Below, one piece after another: positions 1-7,754 of a DNA stretch of 64,000 nucleotides. Position numbers and translations under genes: made by a program. A model generated the notes under the pieces. The model was not told the DNA's origin and ran no database searches. It saw only the letters and a program-made list of their open reading frames with translations. Every line of letters starts with the position of its first letter. The stretch's first letter is position 1. Source of the DNA: Sphingomonadales bacterium UBA2369 (lineage in GTDB: Bacteria; Pseudomonadota; Alphaproteobacteria; Sphingomonadales; Sphingomonadaceae); NCBI GenBank assembly GCA_002344055.1, contig DDTH01000006.1:411037-475036 (forward strand), written 5' to 3'.

Positions 1-192
1 GCGTGCCTGGCGGAGCGAAATCTCCGGGTAGCCCCCGAAAACGATTCGGCGCTCCTTGCCTCCGAAACGGTATTTGTATCGCCAGCTCTTGCCTCCACTC
101 GGGGTGACGAAGAGGTGCAGGCCCTGAGCGTCGGTCAGCTTGTAGGGCTTCTCTCTCCCGGCAGCCTTCCTGACAACGTCGTCCTTGAGCAT
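1..192 (-). CDS. Tyrosine-recombinase integrase, N-terminal 64 residues (partial, runs off the left edge)
   Basis: The minus strand reads an open frame of 64 codons from an ATG at 192 to the window edge. It shows the N-terminal arm-binding domain (DUF4102 type) of P4-like integrases: REKPYKLTDAQGLHLFV, then PSGGKSWRYKYRF, GGKERRIVFGGYP and EISLRQAR. In this family the domain precedes a core-binding and a catalytic tyrosine-recombinase domain, which lie outside the window. The gene is read away from a tRNA-Ser whose 3' end lies 160 bp to the right, the usual layout of an island integrated into a tRNA 3' end. A GTG five codons upstream is an alternative start. Family recognition is firm; activity cannot be judged from a fragment. 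Confidence 0.85.
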   Translation of the reverse strand, partial: MLKDDVVRKAAGREKPYKLTDAQGLHLFVTPSGGKSWRYKYRFGGKERRIVFGGYPEISLRQAR

Positions 193-351
193 CCCGTGCC
201 CCCACACCGCCTAGCGTGGTGCCCCGCATATGCCCCCAGGACCTTTCGGCTGGCCTCGGTAGAGCTCGGCACCTCTCAGCACCGCATGCGCAGGATAATT
301 GCCAGAAATCAACGTCTCTCGGCACGTGTCGGCACATGCCGGCAGGGCAAG

Positions 352-442
352 TGGCGGAGCGGGAGGGATTCGAACCCTCGATACGCTTTTGACGTATACT
401 CACTTTCCAGGCGAGCGCCTTCGACCACTCGGCCACCGCTCC
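352..442 (-). tRNA. tRNA-Ser(GGA)
   Basis: Read on the minus strand, a 7-bp acceptor stem (GGAGCGG with CCGCTCC), a D arm, an anticodon loop CTGGAAA with anticodon GGA, a long variable arm (GTATACG pairing with CGTATC) and a T arm with TTCGAAT form a class II tRNA. An encoded CCA is at 354-352. The long variable arm and the GGA anticodon identify serine. The integrase fragment at 1-192 lies just past its 3' end, so this tRNA is probably the attachment site of an island. Confidence 0.95.
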
Positions 443-499
443 GCATGCACTGGAAGAGGTGCCATCTAGTCGGCGGCCCGCGTGAGGGCAAGCGGGGCC

Positions 500-793
500 T
501 CAGCCTTCAGCCAGCGCGTCCATCACCCTCGCCAGCGCCACATCTTTCGCGGTCAGGCCATTCGCATCGTGGGTGGTGAGCACAACGTCCACCCGGTTCC
601 ACACATTCGTCCATTCGGGATGGTGATCGGCCTTCTCGGCCGCCAGCGCGACGCGGGTCATGAAGCCGAAGGCGGCGCTGAAGTCGGCGAAGCGATAGGT
701 GCGCGCGATGGCGTCGCGCTCCGCGTCCCAGGTCCACCCGGACAGAGCGGCCAGCGCCGCCTCCCGCTCCTCCGCCGTCAGCTTCGCCGTCAC
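500..793 (-). CDS. phhB: Pterin-4a-carbinolamine dehydratase
   Basis: This 97-residue protein has the size and motifs of the PCD/DCoH family: GWTWDAERDAIARTYRF, then HHPEWTNVWNRVDVVLTTHD and GLTAKDVALA. The HHPEW block carries the catalytic histidines. The family dehydrates 4a-hydroxytetrahydrobiopterin produced by aromatic amino acid hydroxylases; in bacteria without such an enzyme its role is less clear. I chose a GTG start because GGAGGAAGAG directly precedes it, and the longer reading frame upstream is arginine-rich and unlike the family. No hydroxylase gene lies nearby. It is divergent from the metallopeptidase gene beginning at 832. Confidence 0.9.
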   Translation of the reverse strand: MTAKLTAEEREAALAALSGWTWDAERDAIARTYRFADFSAAFGFMTRVALAAEKADHHPEWTNVWNRVDVVLTTHDANGLTAKDVALARVMDALAEG

Positions 794-831
794 CTCTTCC
801 TCCTGCCGCGCGCCTTCCGTAAGGCCATAGC

Positions 832-1236
832 ATGTCCGCCGCCCGTGAAACCTATGCTCCCGACGCCGCCGCGATCGAGCGGCTGGCCGATGCCGCAATC
901 GCCCGGCTGCCGGAACAGTTCCGCGCGCTGATGGGGGATGTCGTGCTGCGGGTCGAGGAGGAAGCAGAGGACGAGGTGCTGGCCAGCCTGGAGCTGGAAT
1001 CGCCGTTCGAGCTGACCGGCCTGTACAGCGGCCGTTCCCTGCGGGAGGCGAACAGTTGGGCGTCGGGCGAATTGCCGCCGACCATCCATCTCTACCGGCT
1101 CGCTCTGCTGCTCGAATGGGTCGAGACCGGCGTCGCGCTGGAGGATCTGGTCACGCATGTGATCGTCCACGAGGTCGGCCATCATTTCGGGCTGAGCGAC
1201 GCGGACATGCACGCGATCGAGGATGCGGCCGGGTGA
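832..1236 (+). CDS. Small zinc metallopeptidase-like protein (zincin-1 type)
   Basis: The 134-residue protein ends with HVIVHEVGHHFGLSDADMH, an HExxH zinc site with a third ligand position downstream. This is the pattern of the minimal metallopeptidase family formerly called DUF1025 (PF06262). The N-terminal half is acidic and carries the PPTIHLYR segment typical of that family. No signal peptide is visible, so it is probably cytoplasmic. Its stop codon overlaps the GTG start of ccmA (GTGA), indicating co-transcription with ccmAB. No substrate is known for this family to my knowledge, and a link with cytochrome maturation would rest only on the neighbourhood. Confidence 0.85.
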   Translation: MSAARETYAPDAAAIERLADAAIARLPEQFRALMGDVVLRVEEEAEDEVLASLELESPFELTGLYSGRSLREANSWASGELPPTIHLYRLALLLEWVETGVALEDLVTHVIVHEVGHHFGLSDADMHAIEDAAG

Positions 1237-1802
1237 GCGACGCGGCTTTGCTGGCGCTGAAGGGCGTGACGGCCATCCGTGGCGGCCGGGCGCTGTTCGA
1301 AAAGCTCGACCTTGTCCTTCTGCCCGGCGAGGCGACGGTCGTGGCCGGACCGAACGGGGTCGGCAAATCGAGCCTGCTGCGCGTGGCCGCCGGGCTGCTG
1401 CGCCCCGCAGCGGGTGAGGTGACGGGCGCCCGCGCGGCGCTGGCAGACGAGAATCTGGCACTCGACCCGCGCCAGACGCTGGGAGAAGCGCTCGGCTTCT
1501 GGGCGAAGCTGGATGGCGGCAATGCCGCGCCCGCCATGGACGCGATGGGCCTGAGCCGGCTCTCGGACATCCCGGTGCGAATGCTCTCGACCGGGCAGCG
1601 CAAGCGCGCGGCGCTGGCGCGGGTGATCGCGAGCGGGGCGCCGCTGTGGCTGCTGGACGAGCCGGCCAACGGCCTGGACTCGGACGGGCAGGAGCGGCTG
1701 GTCGCGGCGATGACGGCGCACCGGGCGGGGGGCGGCGCGATCCTGGCGGCGACCCACCAGCCGTTCGGCCTCGGCCAGGCGCACGAGATCTGGCTCGGAT
1801 GA
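1233..1802 (+). CDS. ccmA: Heme exporter ATP-binding protein CcmA
   Basis: A 189-residue ABC ATPase of the short CcmA type. Walker A is GPNGVGKSS, the signature is LSTGQRKRAALAR and Walker B with the D-loop is LWLLDEPANGLD. The H-loop is in AATHQPF. CcmA forms the ATPase half of the CcmAB complex that works in the System I cytochrome c maturation pathway, where ATP hydrolysis releases holo-CcmE. The GTG start overlaps the previous stop, and its own stop overlaps the ATG of ccmB. The adjacent ccmB is what separates CcmA from other small ABC ATPases here. The N-terminal extension of the longer open frame is out-of-frame noise from the upstream gene. Confidence 0.92.
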   Translation: MSDAALLALKGVTAIRGGRALFEKLDLVLLPGEATVVAGPNGVGKSSLLRVAAGLLRPAAGEVTGARAALADENLALDPRQTLGEALGFWAKLDGGNAAPAMDAMGLSRLSDIPVRMLSTGQRKRAALARVIASGAPLWLLDEPANGLDSDGQERLVAAMTAHRAGGGAILAATHQPFGLGQAHEIWLG

Positions 1803-2440
1803 TCGCGCTCATCCTCCGGGAGCTGCGGCTGGCGGCTGGCGGCGGGGCTTTGTTCCTGCCGCTCATCTTCTTCCTGCTCGTCGCGACATTGTTTCCGTTC
1901 GCGGTCGGGCCGGACGGGCCGCTTCTGGCGCGGACCGGCGGCGGCGCGCTGTGGATGGCAGCCTTGCTCGCGACTCTCCTGCCGGTGGAACGGCTGATCG
2001 CGCCGGACCAGGCCAGCGGCGTGCTCGACCAATTGGCCCTGCGCGAGATGAGCGAGGAGGCGGTCGCGACCGCCAAGCTGGTCGGCCACTGGCTGAGCTT
2101 CGGCCCGCCGCTGATGCTGGCGGCGCTCCCCGCATCCGCTCTCATGAACCTGCCCGCCGACGTGCTCTGGCGGCTCGAACTCGGTCTGCTGATCGGCACG
2201 CCGGGCCTGGCCGCGCTCACCCTCGGCGTGGCCGCCATCACCGCGAGCCTGAAGGGCGGCGCGTCGCTGGCCGGACTGCTCGCGCTGCCGCTGGCCATCC
2301 CGATCCTGATCTTCGGCGCGGGGCTGATCGAGCGGGGCGGCGGCGACGGGGCGCTCGAGTTGCTGGCGGCCAGTTCGCTGCTGCTGGTCGCGGGTGCGCC
2401 CTTCGTGGCGGGCGCCGCAATAAGGGCCGGGCGCGACTAG
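1799..2440 (+). CDS. ccmB: Heme exporter membrane protein CcmB
   Basis: A 213-residue polytopic membrane protein starting MIALILRELRLAAGGG, with about six hydrophobic helices and the family features LLPVERLIAPDQASGVLDQL and GHWLSFGPPL. CcmB is the permease partner of CcmA in cytochrome c maturation. The ATG overlaps the ccmA stop by 4 bp (ATGA). No ccmC, ccmD or ccmE follows; the next gene is convergent and ends 4 bp inside ccmB. The remaining System I genes must therefore be elsewhere, since this organism's aa3 oxidase needs c-type cytochromes. Confidence 0.9.
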   Translation: MIALILRELRLAAGGGALFLPLIFFLLVATLFPFAVGPDGPLLARTGGGALWMAALLATLLPVERLIAPDQASGVLDQLALREMSEEAVATAKLVGHWLSFGPPLMLAALPASALMNLPADVLWRLELGLLIGTPGLAALTLGVAAITASLKGGASLAGLLALPLAIPILIFGAGLIERGGGDGALELLAASSLLLVAGAPFVAGAAIRAGRD

Positions 2441-2886
2441 CCACAGCGGGCGCGCAGTTCGGCGATGCCATCGCCAATCCGGGTCAGGTCCCAGCGATAG
2501 ACGCGCTCGCTGTCGCGTTCGGGGCCGGAGAAATAGACGCTGCGGCCGGCCAGCATCCGGCGCGTGATCGCGGTTTCGGCATCGGCTTCCAGGTCCGGCG
2601 CCCAGCGGTCGGCACCCAGCCAGAGCAGGCCGATCCGCGTGGCGGCGCCGTCATCCACCTTGATCAGCCCGGTCAGGCCGGCGGCATCGCCTTCGAACGG
2701 GCGGACGAGGGCGAGCGAGAAGGAACCGCCGCCGGGTCCGCAGATCAGAATCAGTTCCGGGCGGCGCCCGTCGATCGCATCCTCCGACTGGACGATGACG
2801 CTGGCCTGACCTTCCGGCCGGGCCTCGTTCTTCACCGCGCCGCCGCATCCCGCCAGCGCGAGGAGGGCGAGCGCCGCCAGCCTCAA
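2437..2886 (-). CDS. Putative lipoprotein, unknown function
   Basis: Taking a TTG start that overlaps the stop of the upstream methyltransferase (TTGA) gives a 149-residue protein opening with LRLAALALLALAGC, a short lipoprotein signal with a lipobox ending at Cys15. The mature part has CGPGGGSFSLAL, LLWLGADRW and a C-terminal RCG, and no domain I recognise. The longer open frame upstream is arginine-rich and lies wholly inside the methyltransferase gene, so it is rejected as a start. It is last in a minus-strand three-gene operon with the methyltransferase and M16 peptidase. It converges with ccmB and overlaps it by 4 bp. Confidence 0.65.
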   Translation of the reverse strand: MRLAALALLALAGCGGAVKNEARPEGQASVIVQSEDAIDGRRPELILICGPGGGSFSLALVRPFEGDAAGLTGLIKVDDGAATRIGLLWLGADRWAPDLEADAETAITRRMLAGRSVYFSGPERDSERVYRWDLTRIGDGIAELRARCG

Positions 2887-3749
2887 TCGCCGCTCCAGCG
2901 GGCGAAGATGGCGGTGGGCAACAAGAGCCCGCGGGCTTCCTCGCGGACGGCCATGTCGCCGCATTCGATCCTGCCGCCGAGGTGCGCGGTCGCCTGGCGC
3001 AGCAATTCGCCGATCGCCAGCGCGGACATGCGGACGGCATAGACGGTGAGGACGAGGAAGCGGCTGTCCTTGTCCAGCAGCCGGGCGCAATCGGCGATCA
3101 GGCCGGGCAGGCCTTCCTCCAGCCGCCACACCTCGCCCTCCGGGCCGCGGCCGAATTTGGGCGGATCGAGGATGATGCCGTCATAGCGGCGCTGGCGGCG
3201 AACCTCGCGGGCGGCGAATTTCGCGGCGTCGTCGACCAGCCAGCGGACCGGTTTGTCGGTCATGCCGGACAAAGCGGCATTGGCCTTGCCCGCCTCGACC
3301 GATTTCTTCGAGGCATCGACATGGGTCACGCGGGCGCCCTTCGCCGCCATGGCCAGCGAGCCGACGCCGGTATAGCCGAACAGGTTCAGCGCCTCCGAGC
3401 CTTCGCCCAGCCGCTCGCGCATCCAGGCCCATTGCGGCGCCATGTCGGGGAAGAAGGCCAGGTGGCGGAACGGCGTAGCCTGCGCGCGGAAGCGGACTTC
3501 CTCCCAGGCGAGGTCCCAGCCCTCCTTCGGCACCGGGCGGTCGAAGCGCCACTTGCCGCCGCCATCCTCGTCGGAGCCGGGGACGAACTCGCCATCCGCG
3601 TCCCAATGCTCGGCGGCGGGTGCCCACATGGCCTGCGGCTCCGGGCGGATGAAGCGATAGCGGCCATAGTGCTCGAGCTTCCGCCCGCCGCCGCTGTCCA
3701 CGAGGCCGTAATCGGCCCAGGGTTCGGCAATGAGCGTATCGAGCGTCAC
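2883..3749 (-). CDS. Class I SAM-dependent methyltransferase, RlmI/RlmK-like
   Basis: A 288-residue protein with a Rossmann methyltransferase core in its C-terminal two thirds. Motif I is EALNLFGYTGVGSLA, an acidic loop is VTHVDASKKSVE, and the catalytic-type motif is DGIILDPPKFGRG. These resemble 23S rRNA cytosine methyltransferases of the RlmI group, but no PUA domain is visible at the N-terminus, where GRKLEHYGRYRFIRPEPQAMW is a conserved-looking block. The actual substrate is inferred only from the family. The start overlaps the stop of the M16 peptidase gene (ATGA), so the two are translationally coupled. Confidence 0.85.
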   Translation of the reverse strand: MTLDTLIAEPWADYGLVDSGGGRKLEHYGRYRFIRPEPQAMWAPAAEHWDADGEFVPGSDEDGGGKWRFDRPVPKEGWDLAWEEVRFRAQATPFRHLAFFPDMAPQWAWMRERLGEGSEALNLFGYTGVGSLAMAAKGARVTHVDASKKSVEAGKANAALSGMTDKPVRWLVDDAAKFAAREVRRQRRYDGIILDPPKFGRGPEGEVWRLEEGLPGLIADCARLLDKDSRFLVLTVYAVRMSALAIGELLRQATAHLGGRIECGDMAVREEARGLLLPTAIFARWSGD

Positions 3750-4972
3750 GCGGCGCGGACGGCGCTCACGCCGATCGTGGCGGTCGCGCGCTGGTGGCTC
3801 AGCATCGCGGCACCGGCGGCGCGAACCTGCTCCAGATCGATCGCGTCAATCTCGGCGACGATCTCGGCCGGTTCGATCAGCCGTCCGCGCGTGGCGAGCA
3901 TCCGGGCGACATAATTTGCCTGGCCCCAGCTCGACTCCAGGCTCATCAGCATGCCGGCCTTGGCCTGCGCCTTCGCCCGGGCGAGTTCCTGCGGACTCGC
4001 ATCCGTCGCCGCCTGCGCCAGCACGTCGCCGATCAGGGCCGATGCGAGCGCCGCCTGCTTCCGGGCGGTCGCCGCATAAGCGTAGAAAATGCCTGTATCC
4101 TCATAGGTCTGGGTCGACGCCCAGACCGAATAGGCCAGCCCCCTCTGCTCGCGGACCTCCTGAAACAGGCGCGAAGAGGCGCCGCTGCCGACGATATCCG
4201 CGAACAGGCGCAGCGCCTGCGCCTCGGGCCGTCCCGCGGCGTGACCCGGATAGGCCAGGGTCAGGTGGGCCTGATCCGCGCGAGGCTTCAATGCGCGCAG
4301 ACCACCTGCAAAGCGCCCCGCCTCGAAGCCCGCAGCGACGCCCGGCTTCACATGTCCCAGCCGGGCGTCGGCAAGCGCGACCAGCTGCGCGTGATCAACC
4401 TTACCGGCGGCGACCAGCAGCAGCGAATCGGCGCGGACATGCGCGTCCCGCCAGGCGGCGAGATCGTCGGTGGTGATCGCGCGCACGGTGGCTTCGCTGC
4501 CCAGCACCGAGCGGCCCAGCGCCTGATCGGGGAAGGCAGCGGTCCACAGTTCGTCGAAGATGATGTCCGACGGCGTGTCCTCGGCCTCGGCCAGTTCCTG
4601 CAGCACCACTTCCTGCTCGCGGGCGAGATCGGCGGCGTCGAGGTGCGGGCGGAGCAGCAGGTCGGAGAGAATCTCCACCCCGAGCGGGAGATGCTCGGCC
4701 AGCAGGGTCGCGCTGAAATTCGTGCCTTCGCGATCGGTCGAGGCATTCAGATCGCCGCCGACATCCTCGATCGTCTCGCTCAGCTCCCGCGCGGAGCGGC
4801 CGCCCGCGCCCTTGAACACCATATGCTCGAACAGATGGGCAATGCCGTTCACCCGCGCCGGTTCGTGCCGCGAACCCGCATCGGCATAAAGTCCGACCGC
4901 GACCGTCTCGAACCCCGGCATGGCGCGCGAAGCGATTCTAAGACCGTTCGGCAGAGTGGTGAGCTGCATCAT
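3746..4972 (-). CDS. M16 family zinc peptidase, processing-peptidase-like
   Basis: The 408-residue protein carries the inverted zinc motif HLFEH at residues 46-50 followed by MVFKG, with the distal acidic ligand in ELAEAEDTPSD. This is the M16B pattern shared by mitochondrial processing peptidase beta and bacterial YmxG/PqqL-like enzymes. The C-terminal half contains the typical GLAYSVWASTQTYEDTGIF block. No signal peptide is seen. It opens a three-gene operon with the methyltransferase and lipoprotein. In related genomes, as I recall, a threonine synthase gene often sits just upstream, between this gene and SURF1; here that space is only 214 bp and contains none. Confidence 0.88.
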   Translation of the reverse strand: MMQLTTLPNGLRIASRAMPGFETVAVGLYADAGSRHEPARVNGIAHLFEHMVFKGAGGRSARELSETIEDVGGDLNASTDREGTNFSATLLAEHLPLGVEILSDLLLRPHLDAADLAREQEVVLQELAEAEDTPSDIIFDELWTAAFPDQALGRSVLGSEATVRAITTDDLAAWRDAHVRADSLLLVAAGKVDHAQLVALADARLGHVKPGVAAGFEAGRFAGGLRALKPRADQAHLTLAYPGHAAGRPEAQALRLFADIVGSGASSRLFQEVREQRGLAYSVWASTQTYEDTGIFYAYAATARKQAALASALIGDVLAQAATDASPQELARAKAQAKAGMLMSLESSWGQANYVARMLATRGRLIEPAEIVAEIDAIDLEQVRAAGAAMLSHQRATATIGVSAVRAA

Positions 4973-5081
4973 CTGAGCGCGGAGGTAGCGGTTCGCACCC
5001 GCGCCTTCAATGCGGGCAGAGGCTTAGTCACACGGCGCGAAAGGTGCTGAAGGTTCACACCCCCAGGGGCAAAAAACTTTT

Positions 5082-5108
5082 GAACCCTTCGAACCTTTCG
5101 AACCTTCG
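5082..5108. repeat. Three tandem 9-bp units in the M16-SURF1 gap
   Basis: The 214-bp gap between the M16 peptidase and SURF1 genes contains three near-identical 9-mers (GAACCCTTC, GAACCTTTC, GAACCTTCG) following an A-run and TTTT. No start codon with coding character fits. Similar 8-10 bp units rich in TTCG occur at 17150-17204 and 38912-38941. I see no other feature in this gap. Confidence 0.6.
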
Positions 5109-5186
5109 GACCGAGGGTGGCGGAGAGGCGAGACGCACGCTGCATTCCGGCAAGATAGGGGCTCGCAGGCCAGTAGGAAAATCGGG

Positions 5187-5795
5187 TCAGGCTGGGCGAC
5201 GGCGGCGGCGCAGGGCAAGGACGTAGATCAGAGCCGCGGTGGCCGCGAAGAAGAACCATTGGAAGGCGTACATCAGATGGTTGTTCGGGATGTCGGCGAT
5301 CGCCGGGGCGGCGCTGGCGGTGAGGCCGGGCGCGGGGGTGGCGGCGGTGAGGATGATCGGGCCATCCGGCTCGACCGTGCCGATCACCCCGGCGGTGATA
5401 CCGGCCAGGGTCACCGGAGTGCGGTAATCGGCCTGGCGGGTCCAGCCGGCATTGACCTCGATCCGGCTCGCCCAGCCGGTCTCGCCCGGGCGGCACGGCA
5501 CGAACACGCTGAAGCCGCTTTGGCCGTCGAGCTTGCGCCCGGCGCGGAGCGACGGCGCGGCATCGCGGGCGGTGCAGCTCACAAGGGCGCGGCGGAAGGC
5601 AAGATCGGCGGGCGCATCGCCGCCGCCAATGAGCAGGGGATCGAGATCGACCGGGGGCTTTGACGGCGCAGCGGCCAGTTCGGCCAGCATCCGCTCCTTC
5701 CAGCCGGCGCGCTGCAGCTGCCACACTCCCAAGCCGATCATCACCGCGACCGCGGCGGCGACGATGACGGTCGGGATGATCGGGAACCGTTTCAC
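5187..5795 (-). CDS. SURF1 family cytochrome oxidase assembly protein
   Basis: A 202-residue protein with an N-terminal membrane helix (FPIIPTVIVAAAVAVMIGLG) followed by VWQLQRAGWKERM, the signature of SURF1/Shy1. A central domain carries EVNAGWTRQADY, and a C-terminal helix follows NNHLMYAFQWFFFA. SURF1 proteins help insert heme a into subunit I of the oxidase in the membrane. The GTG start overlaps the stop of the DUF983 gene (GTGA). This rejects the 44-codon N-terminal extension of the open frame. It is last in the ctaB-to-SURF1 transcription unit. Confidence 0.9.
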   Translation of the reverse strand: MKRFPIIPTVIVAAAVAVMIGLGVWQLQRAGWKERMLAELAAAPSKPPVDLDPLLIGGGDAPADLAFRRALVSCTARDAAPSLRAGRKLDGQSGFSVFVPCRPGETGWASRIEVNAGWTRQADYRTPVTLAGITAGVIGTVEPDGPIILTAATPAPGLTASAAPAIADIPNNHLMYAFQWFFFAATAALIYVLALRRRRRPA

Positions 5796-6187
5796 GGCGC
5801 GTCCCGCGAGACCGCCTCGCGCGCTTCGCGTCGATATTCGGCCTGCAGCAGCCATGCTTTGGCCACGCGCAGGCCGCCGAGCGTCAGCGCGGTCACCAGT
5901 GGCAGCCAGAGCAGGACATGCAGCCACCAGGGCGGACTGACCGCCAGTTCCAGCCAGATGGCGAGCGCGGTGACGAGGCCGCCGACGGCGAAGATCAGGA
6001 AGGCAGCCGGCCCATCGCCGACATTGAAGGCGGCGATGTCGAGCCCGCAGGCGCGGCAGGCCGGTGCGAAGGTGACGGCGCCGTCGAACAGGGTCGGCTT
6101 GCCGCAGCGGGGGCAGGAGCCGCGCACCGCCGCTTCCAGCGTGCTGCCGCCGCTTGCCGGGGCCGAAGGAGGAGGGGTCTCAGTCAA
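5792..6187 (-). CDS. DUF983 family membrane protein
   Basis: A 131-residue protein with two CxxC pairs (CPRCGKPTLF and CRACGLD), predicted to bind zinc or form a rubredoxin-like knuckle, followed by two membrane helices (AFLIFAVGGLVTALAIWLEL and LHVLLWLPLVTALTLGGL). This is the DUF983 layout. The family sits in cytochrome c oxidase clusters of alphaproteobacteria between subunit III and SURF1, as here, which suggests a part in oxidase biogenesis, though I know of no defined function. Its stop overlaps the SURF1 start. Confidence 0.85.
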   Translation of the reverse strand: MTETPPPSAPASGGSTLEAAVRGSCPRCGKPTLFDGAVTFAPACRACGLDIAAFNVGDGPAAFLIFAVGGLVTALAIWLELAVSPPWWLHVLLWLPLVTALTLGGLRVAKAWLLQAEYRREAREAVSRDAP

Positions 6188-6250
6188 AAGCGATGGGGCC
6201 GACAGCCCCTCCCCTCAATCCCCTCCCGCAGACGGGAAGGGAGGCTTGGA

Positions 6251-7141
6251 TCAATGGAAGTCCGCGCCCCAGCCGCCCCAGACGTAGATGAACAGGAACA
6301 GAAACAGCCACACCACGTCGACGAAATGCCAGTACCAGGCCGCCGCCTCGAAGCCGAAATGCTGCTTCGGGGTGAAGGCGCCATTGTAGGTCCGGATCAG
6401 GCAGACGATCAGGAAGATGGTGCCGACCAGCACGTGGAAGCCGTGGAAGCCGGTCGCCATGTAGAAGGTCGAGGTGTAGATATTATCCGCGAAGCCGAAC
6501 GGCGCGTGCATATATTCATAGGCCTGCACGCCGCTGAAGATCACGCCGAGGATGATCGTGGCCCACAGGCCCTGCTTCAGCCCCTCGCGGTCGCCATGGA
6601 TCAAGGCGTGATGCGCCCAGGTCACGGTGCAGCCCGAGCAGAGCAGGATCATCGTGTTCAAGAGCGGCCAGCCGAACGGGTCGAGCACGTGCATGCCCTT
6701 GGGCGGCCAGGTGCCGGCGGTCGCGGATGCGACGCTTTCCGCGTTCAACCCCCAGGTGTGTTTCGCCGCATCGACGATCTCGATGGGCGGGGGGAAGAGC
6801 GAGGCGTTGAAATAGGCCCAGAACCAGGCGACGAAGAACATCACTTCCGAAGCGATGAACAGGATCATGCCGTAACGGTTGTGGAGCTGCACGACCGGCG
6901 TGTGATCGCCGCTATTGGCTTCCTTCACCACGTCCGCCCACCAGCTGAACATCACGAACAAGACCGCGAGCAGCCCGGCGAAGAACAGCCAGCCGCCGCC
7001 ATTGGCCTTTTCCAGGCTGACGTTCGCGCCGTGCATGTACATCACGCCGCCGACCGCCATCACGAACGCGCCGAGCGAGCCTAGCAGCGGCCAGGCGCTG
7101 GGCGGCAGGATGTGATATTGGTGGTTCTTCGCTCCGGCCAT
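6251..7141 (-). CDS. ctaE: Cytochrome c oxidase subunit III
   Basis: A 296-residue protein with seven hydrophobic helices and the hallmarks of subunit III: HQYHILPPSAWPLLGS near the N-terminus, IASEVMFFVAWFWAYF with the conserved Glu, and GFHGFHVLVGTIFLIV followed by HFVDVVWLFLFLFIYVWGG at the C-terminus. Subunit III is part of the aa3 oxidase in the inner membrane and supports proton uptake and stability. It lies downstream of ctaG (58 bp gap) and upstream of DUF983. The 63-bp gap after it holds an imperfect pair of CCCTCCC tracts but no clear terminator. Confidence 0.96.
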   Translation of the reverse strand: MAGAKNHQYHILPPSAWPLLGSLGAFVMAVGGVMYMHGANVSLEKANGGGWLFFAGLLAVLFVMFSWWADVVKEANSGDHTPVVQLHNRYGMILFIASEVMFFVAWFWAYFNASLFPPPIEIVDAAKHTWGLNAESVASATAGTWPPKGMHVLDPFGWPLLNTMILLCSGCTVTWAHHALIHGDREGLKQGLWATIILGVIFSGVQAYEYMHAPFGFADNIYTSTFYMATGFHGFHVLVGTIFLIVCLIRTYNGAFTPKQHFGFEAAAWYWHFVDVVWLFLFLFIYVWGGWGADFH

Positions 7142-7199
7142 ATTCCAAAGTCCCTGTCAGCGCGGCCTTTCCCCCGGACCGCGTCAATTTTCGCTTGCT

Positions 7200-7754
7200 C
7201 TAGCTGCCGTTCCCCGGCTGCTCAACCGGGTAAAAGGTGTAGGACAAGGTGATCTCGGTAATGTCCTTCGTCGCCGGATCCTCCAGCATGCGCGGATCGA
7301 CGTAGAAGACGACAGGCATCTGCACCTGCTGGCCCGGATTGAGCACCTGCTCGGTGAAGCAGAAGCATTGCACCTTGTGGAAATATTGCCCCGCCTGGAC
7401 CGGCGTCACGTTGAAGGTCGCGGTGCCCTTCAACGGCTCGCTCGACAGGCTCTTGGCGGTATAGACCGACATATTGCGCGCGCCGATCTGCACCACGCGG
7501 TGCGTCTCCGTCGGCTTGAAGTCCCAGGCGAGGTTGCGCGAGACATTGGCGTCGAAGCGCACGCTGACCGATTTGCCCGCAACCGGCCGGATCGTCGCCG
7601 CCTGCGCCTCGTCGATCATCATTGTCGTGCCGCCGAAGCCGGTGACCTGGCAGAAGATGCGGTAGAGCGGCACGGCGGCGAAGGAGACGCCGACCATCGA
7701 CACCGCGATCGCGCCCGCGATCATGCCCACGCGGACGTTGCTGAGCTTGCTCAT
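7200..7754 (-). CDS. ctaG: Cytochrome c oxidase copper chaperone CtaG/Cox11
   Basis: A 184-residue protein with one N-terminal membrane anchor (MIAGAIAVSMVGVSFAAVPL) and a periplasmic domain with the copper-binding motif VQCFCFTEQ. The family blocks LYRIFCQVTGFGGT and MPVVFYVDPRM are present. Cox11/CtaG delivers copper to the CuB site of subunit I. Its ATG overlaps the stop of the preceding 59-residue membrane protein, and ctaB overlaps that in turn, so ctaB, the small gene and ctaG are translationally coupled. Confidence 0.95.
   Translation of the reverse strand: MSKLSNVRVGMIAGAIAVSMVGVSFAAVPLYRIFCQVTGFGGTTMMIDEAQAATIRPVAGKSVSVRFDANVSRNLAWDFKPTETHRVVQIGARNMSVYTAKSLSSEPLKGTATFNVTPVQAGQYFHKVQCFCFTEQVLNPGQQVQMPVVFYVDPRMLEDPATKDITEITLSYTFYPVEQPGNGS

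Noticed and set aside
790..2298. Minus-strand 502-codon frame opposite ccmAB
   Set aside because: Arg/Pro/Ser-rich composition without any domain; it is the antisense shadow of two certain genes.
5024..5218. Small minus-strand frame encoding Ser-Lys-Gly repeats
   Set aside because: The repeat peptide arises only from the 9-bp tandem units; no ribosome site and no conservation evidence.
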